Part shown: piece by piece, positions 32,601-36,600 of the stretch
Numbering within the stretch: the first letter of the stretch is position 1
Layout: every line of letters starts with the position of its first letter
Source of the DNA: Enterobacter sp. C2
GTDB taxonomy: Bacteria > Pseudomonadota > Gammaproteobacteria > Enterobacterales > Enterobacteriaceae
NCBI RefSeq assembly: GCF_019880405.1
Contig: NZ_CP082269.1
Span: 3,162,001-3,226,000 of the forward strand
Reading direction: 5' to 3'
DNA: 64,000 bases
Made by a program: the position numbers and the translations under genes
The notes under the pieces: generated by a model
The model's database searches: none
What the model saw: only the letters and a program-made list of their open reading frames with translations
Told to the model about the DNA's origin: nothing

Positions 32601-33096
32601 CTTCCTGACGGTTGCTGCCACCGCCGCCGCCGCCCGCTGCGGCTGCGATACCCACAATACCCCCGATTGCGGCTACTCCGCCCAATACAGCTAATGCAGA
32701 GAGCCCTCCTGCGCCAACAAGAGAATCTACAGATGCTTCAGAGAGTGCCGGCACGATTGCTTCCGCGGTAGCGGGCGCAGCGGCCTCGGCAAAGGGGAAG
32801 ACAGCATGATGCGCGCCCAAATCGTCTTCAAAGATCAGTTCGCTGTGTAGGCCATTCTCATCAAGCACAAAAAAGCGCTGGTAGCGTACCGTAGTACCGT
32901 CATTCATATGGACGATCAGGTCATTGCCTTCACGCTGATAGTAATTTACAGACTCTGGGGAAGCGTTAATACGAACGATGCTGGTCTGCGTCAGATTAAC
33001 AACGCGGTCGGCACTTTGGGCATATTGGCTAACGACATCACCAGTTTTTTGATTCAAAATATCCACTGACCCAGCAGGGCTAATTTGGGGAGCCAT
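20617..33096 (-). CDS. bapA: Giant type I-secreted biofilm adhesin, BapA-like (4159 residues)
   Basis: Order of parts: N-terminal BapA-type prefix (1-125) with no Sec signal; a Gly/Ala-rich hydrophobic segment (126-160); thirteen PPDxGGTT units (about 178-285); about 35 Ig-like modules of roughly 100 residues, each opening with a D-x-D/N-x-x-hydrophobic-N-x-x-E loop (examples FGDGYLNSVE, TADNVLNSVE) and containing TVTDAAGN-type strands; a low-complexity Ser/Thr/Glu stretch; and a degenerate RTX-like block (GSDGSDTI, INGGAGTDTLVLDG) ahead of the C-terminal secretion signal. I noticed no cysteine. AGAGGAC precedes ATG at 33096. Salmonella BapA (about 3.8 kDa x 1000 residues, biofilm and gut colonisation) lies in the same smpB-ssrA interval (SPI-9). 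Confidence 0.92.
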   Translation of the reverse strand: MAPQISPAGSVDILNQKTGDVVSQYAQSADRVVNLTQTSIVRINASPESVNYYQREGNDLIVHMNDGTTVRYQRFFVLDENGLHSELIFEDDLGAHHAVFPFAEAAAPATAEAIVPALSEASVDSLVGAGGLSALAVLGGVAAIGGIVGIAAAAGGGGGGSNRQEAEDNGVLPPIDGTPPDNGGTTPPDGGGTTPPDNGGTTPPDDGGTTPPDDGGTTPPDDGGTTPPDDGGTTPPDDGGTTPPDDGGTTPPDGGGTTPPDGGGTTPPDGGGTTPPDDGGETTPPVSTLSVAPLTGDNMLNLQEVSATQVLSGSTEADNAGSPIVVTVDQYTWTTQVNSDGTWNIDMPANILQSLQQGLRVLRVVLTDSEGRTVTTSMDLWVDTIPPVLQMTPFVPNNTLDVSQLNTDKIVRGFSSSEDQGSVVTVTLNGKSYTTAVDSLGRWQLSIPQADIQQLQDGQPYTVEYQIVDMAGNVTTGQADFTTNFTSPQVSVNPVTGDNVLNTAELQLNQTLSGQTVNIPAGQVVTITLGTKTYYAQVMGDGSWKTTLPAGDLASLTQGDNPLTVSVNDANGTPVVRTETINVDGSQNGIAIAILSTDDYLNANEAQSPLEVRGVTTVTGPDVSIVVFFNGKEYAVTAIDAAGNWSVQIPSADLLLLPDGPNTVEAVVTQGAQSAGDTHTLNVQIHYLPIPTIDAPFGDGYLNSVEKGLDQVLSGNTGVSGSGQSVSVQLAGKTYQALVDGDGNWRAIVPASDMQTIPDGLLTINVNAIDAAGNSAPLTSTAQVDTTLPALSLLPLTADGKLNGQELGQDQILSGISSVAERGQPVTVVLNGKTYTATVGTDGNWQLPLPAADLQQLSQGSYPLTVTLTDTAGNTQTVTQNIDVKTALPALTVQALTDGNDLDAAEIKVDQILHGTVTNAEPGSVIIVNLGSGSYQGTVDAGGNWRVTLPAVELQKLADGTNTLTVSVTDGYGQNTSVEHSFTVDTTVDAVAISIISSDDYLNFDEASSDLVINGNSAGLPLGTVVNVTLNGQNYVGAIAANGAWQVTIGSADLLALNDGSAVVTATATGPNGVVIDSHTFTVIVNDLPRAVVNTPFGDGVVNLTESGRDQFVTGNTGVTGAGQTVVATLNGQQYTGTVAADGSWSVVLPAGAMTTLPDGPASFDVTVTDAAGNDASQTIPFTVDKVPPELTVQPINGTDTLNATQVQSNQAINVISPDAAQVTVNINGTGYTALPGATPGSWVVTLPAGALAALPDGQVAYTVTVTDAAGNATTVTRGVSLDATPPNVVVDPVTRDNVLDPAELANGFTLTGRTVPADPGATVALTVNGQPLSGVVNADGSWAVQVPATALAGLGDGPQQVTVTVTDSAGNASAPLNVGFAVDSTASALLINPVEGDNAISLADISDGITISGSSVRIPEGTPVTVTLNGQQYQGVVNAGGFWTVNVPTAAAALISDGTAIVTVSSVDVNGVPLSSEQQFLIITQQLPLATINTPFGDGTINIVEAAAGGALTGTTGSRGPGQTVTVQLDNNAPITGTVDANGNWTLPLTPAQIIGLGQGSHTVTVTVADAAGNQNTQTAPLNVDTVAPQLTINAVTADNTINGSEASGAIVISGTGGPYDPQNVQAVIVLVNGQNYDAILQQDGTWSIILPAGALANVADGPVAISARITDPAGNTTTIPGSFTLDASPLNAPLISVNTVAADNFVNALEAQSPLTISGTTTRVEAGQTVTVTLSGQTYTAQVNGDGRWTLDVPATALTAVADGTQTISVQVSDLAGNVATGAQNVTFAATPASQPTLTVNVVAQDDIVNIQEQGRDLIISGSSTNLAAGTVISATFAGAPYSATVGSNGSWQFIVPQTVVQTLTDGTTYTVTATAVDAAQNSAQATHNVGVDLTRPLLSVQTAGTFLEDNRVNIAESLLDQTITGTGTPGLTVLLPINGKTISAVIDGNGGWSMTIPAADLQSLPQGTSQLGFSVTDPQGNSQSVPVSINVNTQNAPAITLNPVFGDNIASSAELAAGTTLTGTVSGLPTGTQVTVTIGTQSFLGTVTGTTWAVTVPGEAILVQANSILPITVTALDAFGNPATATATLDAVRFGPVAELPPALFGDGYLNQVEANTGAQITGSTGQAGPNQQVRIVIDGLQEFVGTVDVNGNWTVPLTPQQLNAFTDATHSMTVTITDRAGNVSTSPAQNFTVLTDALTPPTLATAFTDGFLSAAETLTDSALTGSTGVPAGQVGSVLVSINSGPAIAATVTGGTWTLPLTAAQLQALPDGVLSVNITVTDIAGNQISGQGSFEAIVNALPQAQFVTPFGDGTLNFTESQSNQVLQGNTGVTGPGQTVRVALSTGQIYTGTVQENGDWTITLPAADLQTLANNTTPTFEVTVTDRAGNTDTDPGSFQVRTALPAPIANNLFGDNILNINEAAGAAQITGSTQVLGPNQFVTIRVNVNGTPYTANVLEDGTWTINLPAGTLQSLAQGPQQLVIYAEDQYGNSATVPVPYQVALTPPNVTITTPLFGDNVVSVDEASGTNTIAGSFTSPYPVGSRVDVTVGGKLFTNVPVNGTTWSLTLTDADWAGVARGDQSVQVTVTDGAGNANSTSAPVTILIDVPTLQVTTPFAGDNVLTYDESQTVQTIAGTSTNLEAGQPLLVTFPDGRSFTTTIQANGSWTLQLTPADMAGLTAGTITVQATDRAGNLVSIDGGTLSVDLTPPPAFLTLDVIAGDDFVNASEFPNDTLPIAGRAVNVTGLVNILLDGQFIGNATIAPDGSWTFNVPRASLVDGPHTLSVESVTTPGFTASQPFVVDTAVPTITLNNFAGDNFVNVDEKSLSQTISGTASEPGRDVQVTLNGKTYYATVNPQGEWTVTVPQSDVAGLTDGTYPLTASITDAAGNPQSTTQTVTVDASAPLLSVDTLGVPAVLNTTSAATGLLLQGTGDPGNEVTIQLGPISWTGQVDAQGNWRYDFPNIDLTTLADGPQVISISSRDSAGNVSTNNVALNVALNPTLGLLFDSLFFGDGILNVAESLVTQTLTGRVEGDYRGARVNLTLVGTDVTINDLLVGPDGRFSVNLPPEVLQGLVTNTLALQFDVIDANGNTRQEIVNVGLALTDLPVVGEILLTADNVLNSVESGVAQTLTGTLNNAANVTGMVVNFGGQAINAVVDTVTGAWSAVLPDSLLNTLPDGQANVGLAITDAFGNVINTSASFNVARALPTIGLDPLFSDGVLSIPELLGAALSGTSTRLAGQQLTIQIGNAEAFTTNVDGSGRWAVNLPAAVQALLQGIGTGDVPVTISAFDQYGNPASQTANIRVDLVAPVLNSLAVFTDNVLNVADSLLSQTISGVVGNAPVGSRIEVQVAGKTFLGSVGAGGVFSIGLAPSDLTGLLDGAFQPQVTIVTPDGNSAQIAAPVEVRVGLANLPTVVINSLFGNDGYINLADLGVAQTISGTAAGLASGLVTVNVAGQPFTGNVVDGVWSVTVPAGALAGSVVNGALSVTASVVDTVGNVVTGNQVVNAIVQNLPTLGLNTLFGNGTLDLGDLLSTPLLSGTSTNLAAGTIIDVKIGPLSLTTTVGANGTWQLPVPTVSLQGLADGVLQVTATARDVAGNVANTAQDLTVAIQQAPSLLINTLFGGNGLNAAEILSAQVVSGTSTNAAGSLVNVSLGGKTYQSTVAANGNWSVSVPKTDLAALLDGTLTVNASLVNPAGKNATATSLVDVITHNLPTISLTSLFGNDGYLNINEAASGQVIGGKIGGVPAGASVVVTLGGTPINALVDAAGNWTATVSNSVLQNLATGALKVGVAVTDRVGNTTATEADVGVKLTQPTLAITPVTNLLGVIGGVLTGLLGSAKLTISGTSNNLGQGALVHLNLLNLAQATAITGADGRWSTTLDVGLDLARILSLGTVINLYAADVAGNVGYLNVGLNGSNPTTTPPVGVQTLAADATSFSLLAASAVESSDTTQQNTEENSATHAAVSRVAATHSEVNSEESSADASAQSATADDAFTIGGLSITLADGTQQSGESVQGSDGSDTIHLSTLGFIDINGGAGTDTLVLDGVNMILNLIDTASRVHNVEIIDLGKSGTNSLTLDLNEALTVTDKPEDDLVIKGSNGDQVNLVHGANDIWAISGQREVDGMQFDVYHNSAQNTTLGDVLVQQGLHVNMV
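32262..32573 (-). repeat. 24-bp tandem repeat, 13 units, inside bapA
   Basis: The unit encodes PPDxGGTT. Reading the plus strand, I count one PPDD, three PPDG, six PPDD and then PPDN, PPDG, PPDN units. Adjacent units are near-identical at DNA level, so copy number should vary by slippage while keeping frame. It forms a Pro/Asp/Gly/Thr-rich flexible linker between the anchor-proximal domain and the Ig-like stalk. Confidence 0.92.
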
Positions 33097-33671
33097 ATAA
33101 TGTCCTCTCGCTATTTAGATCGCTATTTTGTGCATGTGCCAGGCTTATTTTTGGCAGAAGAAGAGCGCTACCAAAATAAAGAGGCAGAAATTAATATTTT
33201 TTCTAAAAACTGGGTAGTGGATCTATAAGTTATTGTTTCTCAATAAGTTAATCCCTCTTGCGTAACTTCAGCGCAGAATTGATCTCATTAAAATATATAC
33301 CCAATAGTCTGAAATTAGGCAAACTCCCAAGTCACAAATTTTCACATTTTTTTAAATACAGAATATATTGTTAACAAAAACGTTAATACTTAAGCGGCAC
33401 TTAAATAGTGCATGCAGTGAATAGATCCTTTTTTAATAATTAGCATAAAGAAAACAGCAATATTTCGATATATCCTATATGTCCAATATTAAATATATTC
33501 TTGCTGCCTTTATATTCTGAATAAAAGAGGGTATGGCAGCGACAGCGAAGCGGCCGAGGGCTGATAAATCAAGCCTGTTCATACTTTAACCAACTGAAGG
33601 TCATACAGATGTTGTAGCGATATGGACTGGTGCGTTGGCGGCAAAATCTGTTATACTGTAGTCAACACATT
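33097..33671. other. 575-bp AT-rich intergenic region between bapA and ssrA
   Basis: I see no gene here. It must contain the bapA promoter (minus strand) and the ssrA promoter (plus strand): a TATACT -10 element lies at 33652-33657, 14 bp before the mature tmRNA start, with the TTGGCG at 33635 too close to be its -35. Salmonella bapA is activated by CsgD; no consensus site is certain by eye. Confidence 0.6.
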
Positions 33672-34035
33672 GGGGCTGATTCTGGATTCGACGGGATTTG
33701 CGAAACCCAAGGTGCATGCCGAGGGGCGGTTTGCCTCGTAAAAAGCCGCAAAAAAATAGTCGCAAACGACGAAAACTACGCTTTAGCAGCTTAATAACCT
33801 GCTCTGAGCCCTCTCTCCCTAGCTTCCGCTCTTAAGACGGGGATCAAAGAGAGGTCAAACCCAAAAGAGATCGCGCGGATGCCTTGCCTGGGGTTGAAGC
33901 GTTAAAACTAATCAGGCTAGTTTGTTAGTGGCGTGTCTGTCCGCAGCTGGCAAGCGAATGTAAAGACTGACTAAGCATGTAGTGCCGAGGATGTAGGAAT
34001 TTCGGACGCGGGTTCAACTCCCGCCAGCTCCACCA
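33672..34035 (+). ncRNA. ssrA: Transfer-messenger RNA (tmRNA)
   Basis: The 364-nt RNA starts GGGGCTGATTCTGG and ends in the tRNA-like CCAGCTCCACCA. The tag-coding frame at 33762-33794 reads ANDENYALAA and stop. It rescues stalled ribosomes with SmpB and marks the nascent chain for proteolysis. The T-arm GGTTCAACTCCCGCC is intact. The gene's 3' end is also the attachment site of the prophage that starts immediately after it, so integration has rebuilt a complete gene. Confidence 0.97.
34000..34035 (+). other. Probable prophage attachment site (attL) at the ssrA 3' end
   Basis: Prophage genes start directly after ssrA, with ogr nearest, as expected for a P2/186-type phage where attP lies beside ogr and int. 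The ssrA 3' end is a common integration target. The core is inferred; its partner copy (attR) would lie beyond position 64000. Confidence 0.45.
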
Positions 34036-34044
34036 AATAAAACA

Positions 34045-34074
34045 AGGGGTTACGTGAAAACGTAGCCCCTTTTT
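34045..34074 (+). terminator. Terminator of ssrA
   Basis: AGGGGTTACGT and ACGTAGCCCCT form a stem with a GAAA-type loop, followed by TTTTT. Since it lies after the attachment site, the ssrA terminator now used is supplied by the prophage side. Confidence 0.85.
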
Positions 34075-34121
34075 CTTTTGGAATGGCGGCAAAATGGCGA
34101 CAGCCGTTTGGACTGGCGGCA

Positions 34122-34147
34122 ATAAAAAAACCCCGCATTGCGGGGTT
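34122..34147 (-). terminator. Terminator of ogr
   Basis: On the minus strand AACCCCGC-AAT-GCGGGGTT is followed by TTTTTATT, right after the ogr stop codon. Confidence 0.88.
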
Positions 34148-34151
34148 CTGG

Positions 34152-34370
34152 TTATCGCCATAGCTGCTGCTGACCGTTGACTGTTGGATGCGGCGGCGCA
34201 AAATCTATCTTACCTGGGGTGACAATGCGGCGCTCTACAGTCTCCATAGTAACGAATGTACAGCTGCAATTGATATTTGTGCATTGATGGTAACGTTCTT
34301 TCGTGTTTTTGCTTAGATAACGGCTTGTGCGCGCATGTGCTGCATGTTGGCATTCCGGACAATGAAACAT
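34152..34370 (-). CDS. ogr: Late gene activator Ogr/Delta, zinc-binding
   Basis: The 72-residue product starts MFHCPECQHAAHARTSRYL at 34370, the Ogr N-terminus of P2. The four zinc ligands are C-x2-C and C-x4-C (CPEC ... CTNINC). It activates the phage late promoters through RNA polymerase alpha at sites centred near -55. The few codons upstream of 34370 are not needed. It is the gene closest to the attachment site, as in P2. Confidence 0.95.
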   Translation of the reverse strand: MFHCPECQHAAHARTSRYLSKNTKERYHQCTNINCSCTFVTMETVERRIVTPGKIDFAPPHPTVNGQQQLWR

Positions 34371-34469
34371 AACCACCCCTGCTCTCATATTGTGCACAAA
34401 TAATATCGCTTAGTTCACATTTTGAGAACCATTTTAATTAGTAATTTGTGACCACCGTAAGGACCTGGC

Positions 34470-34883
34470 ATGTTAGTCATCAGAACCCTGATCCTATCAA
34501 CTTCGATAATAATTTCAGGCCAAGCACTAGCTGAAAGCCCCAACCAGCAAGCTCTTGAGAAGGCGCTTGCACAATGGCAACCCTTCTCAATCACTACCGG
34601 CGGCCATAAAATTATTGTTGCACTGCCGGGCAGTAGCATTACCTCAGAAGCATACGAGACTGTAATCATGCATGGCGTATGCTCACACTTATGGACTAAA
34701 AGCATTCCGAAATCAGCGCTTGAAGACATACAGCAGCTTAGTATCACTAATGAATCCAAGACGCTGGGTTACTCTTTTGAAAGCCCACTGTCAACGTGCG
34801 AGGAGATGGGAAAGCTAATGGATCAGCCTGCTAGGATAATGATGATGTCGAAAACACATCTTTTTTCACCCGCCGGCAAATAA
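34470..34883 (+). CDS. Small secreted protein of unknown function (prophage cargo)
   Basis: The 137-residue product has a signal peptide, MLVIRTLILSTSIIIS then GQALA, cleaved near residue 21. The mature part is about 116 residues with two cysteines (HGVCSHLW; STCEEM) that could form a disulfide in the periplasm. I do not recognise the family. It is transcribed against the neighbouring phage genes, from its own promoter, and ends at a terminator. P2 has no gene between ogr and D, so this is probably a lysogenic-conversion gene. Confidence 0.75.
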   Translation: MLVIRTLILSTSIIISGQALAESPNQQALEKALAQWQPFSITTGGHKIIVALPGSSITSEAYETVIMHGVCSHLWTKSIPKSALEDIQQLSITNESKTLGYSFESPLSTCEEMGKLMDQPARIMMMSKTHLFSPAGK

Positions 34884-34892
34884 TCCTGTAAA

Positions 34893-34915
34893 AAACCCGG
34901 CCTTAGCCGGGTTTT
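34893..34915. terminator. Bidirectional terminator between the secreted protein gene and D
   Basis: AAACCCGGC/GCCGGGTTT stem with a four-base loop. T-runs follow on both strands, ending the tail operon (minus) and the 34470 gene (plus). Confidence 0.88.
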
Positions 34916-34949
34916 ATCTTTCTGCTGTGGCCTACATTGATAACGTAGT

Positions 34950-36104
34950 TTATTCGCCCTCGTCTGTCTCATATTCTACGTCAGAGAGCTTAACTTCCAG
35001 TTCAACCGCTGTCGTAAACCCATTATTGCTTAGCATGTGAATCACCTTTGTAATGGTCCATGCCTGATCGTCAATCACACTTTTGAATCCTAACACTTTT
35101 ACCGGCGTCTCAGGGTAAAGGTCAGCGCGGCCACGCGCCAAGCTGATAGAAAACTCAGCAACCCCACGCTGCAACTTGTCCCACTTAGCTTGCGCCGCCC
35201 GCGTCGCCTGTGCTTTTGTCGCGTATGTCGTGGTAAGCACAAAAACATTATCCGCCTCCCCTGCCATATACTCGCCTTCTCTTGCTTCCGGTGTTTTCGT
35301 TTTTTTAACGGCCACCTTCTTAGCTTTCGGATGCTCCAGGGCACGAAGATGTTTTATTTTCGGCTTTCGCTTTACCTTTACCTTCTGCGGCTTCGGGTCT
35401 TTGGTATGTAGCCAGCGTGCGGTCACCCCCGTGTATGCTCCCCGATCAGCAATAGCAAACTGATGCCTGTCGCCGTCGCTACGGGTAATAGTCACCTGCG
35501 GAATTGGCCTGCCGCTAGCCGTCACGCCTGAACCGGCCTTCAGAAAAAGCAGCTTTCCTGCCTTAATCGACACCTCTCCGCCGTTCCTGTCAGCGAGCCG
35601 GGTCAGGAATTTGGCATCAGACTCCTGGGCCTGATCGATATGCGATAGCTTAATTCCTGCCAGCGATGGGGCAACGCTGGCCATCAGCTTGTTACGTGTG
35701 GCTATTGCTTCCACAACCGCGCCCAGCGTGGTGTCGTGATATGACAGTTCCCGCCGTGAGTTCAAACTGCCGCGAAAATCCGCACTTCGCGCCCTGATCG
35801 TCAATGTGTCCGGCGCGCCCCGGTGTTCTACTTCATCAACAGTAAATTTGCCTTTTCCCACCAAGGCTGACCCTTTCCAGCCCAGAAAGAGCGTTAGCTC
35901 GGCTCCGCGCAGGGGTAGATCAAGTTTGCCGTCACTGTCGTCGAGTTCAATGTCGAGCTGGTCGGCTTCAAACCCACGGTTATCGGTCATTGTCAGACTA
36001 AGCAGGCGCTCGCTAATGTTGGCCGTGACGTCTTTCCCGCCCACCTGCACCAAAAATGCCGGGGTCATAATTGCCCCGGCGCTTGCTGTCAGCGCACTAA
36101 TCAT
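34950..36104 (-). CDS. D: Phage late control/tail protein GpD
   Basis: The 384-residue protein resembles P2 gpD (T4 gp27-like hub of the baseplate). A C-terminal tail DVEYETDEGE ends the protein. It is the last gene of the FI-FII-E-T-U-D operon, overlapping U by four bases (ATGA). Confidence 0.94.
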   Translation of the reverse strand: MISALTASAGAIMTPAFLVQVGGKDVTANISERLLSLTMTDNRGFEADQLDIELDDSDGKLDLPLRGAELTLFLGWKGSALVGKGKFTVDEVEHRGAPDTLTIRARSADFRGSLNSRRELSYHDTTLGAVVEAIATRNKLMASVAPSLAGIKLSHIDQAQESDAKFLTRLADRNGGEVSIKAGKLLFLKAGSGVTASGRPIPQVTITRSDGDRHQFAIADRGAYTGVTARWLHTKDPKPQKVKVKRKPKIKHLRALEHPKAKKVAVKKTKTPEAREGEYMAGEADNVFVLTTTYATKAQATRAAQAKWDKLQRGVAEFSISLARGRADLYPETPVKVLGFKSVIDDQAWTITKVIHMLSNNGFTTAVELEVKLSDVEYETDEGE

Positions 36105-36586
36105 GTAAACAGCCCCGTCACATTGGTGGAAATTTTTGCAGCCATATCACCCGCCTTCCCAACCAGATCATGCGCCTGCTTTCCGATATCTCCATACACA
36201 TCAGAAAGCGACTCGTCAACGCGGGTCAGCCTGACGGTAAAATCAATTTTCCGCGCAGTGCCATCAGAAAAAAATTCTGACCCGGTATCGCTGACGCTGT
36301 TGATAACGAACATGCCGTAAATCGTACCGGCTCCGTCAATCAGCGACCAGGCTTTACCCTCATCAGCCATCAGCCTGAGCGTATTCAAGGACACCTTCCC
36401 GCCAGTCAGCTCCGGGTAAAGCACACCGCCGAGACTGATGCTTTCCTCATCCGGCCCGAGAAACTGATATGCAGCTCGCTGACCTACGCGGCTATTAGAA
36501 GGCCATCGATAATCCGTGTTTCGCTGCCAGTTCTGATATGGCAGCGTCTGCCGCATAAAGACAAACATACCAAGCGCTAACATCAT
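36101..36586 (-). CDS. U: Phage tail protein GpU
   Basis: The 161-residue product matches P2 gpU (LGPDEESISLGGVLYPE), a tail-tip/hub component. It starts 14 bp after the T stop. Confidence 0.94.
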   Translation of the reverse strand: MMLALGMFVFMRQTLPYQNWQRNTDYRWPSNSRVGQRAAYQFLGPDEESISLGGVLYPELTGGKVSLNTLRLMADEGKAWSLIDGAGTIYGMFVINSVSDTGSEFFSDGTARKIDFTVRLTRVDESLSDVYGDIGKQAHDLVGKAGDMAAKISTNVTGLFT

Positions 36587-36600
36587 TCTGAATGTCCTCC

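Noticed and set aside
33097-33671. Small open frames between bapA and ssrA
   Set aside because: AT-rich, without ribosome sites or recognisable products; better read as regulatory DNA.
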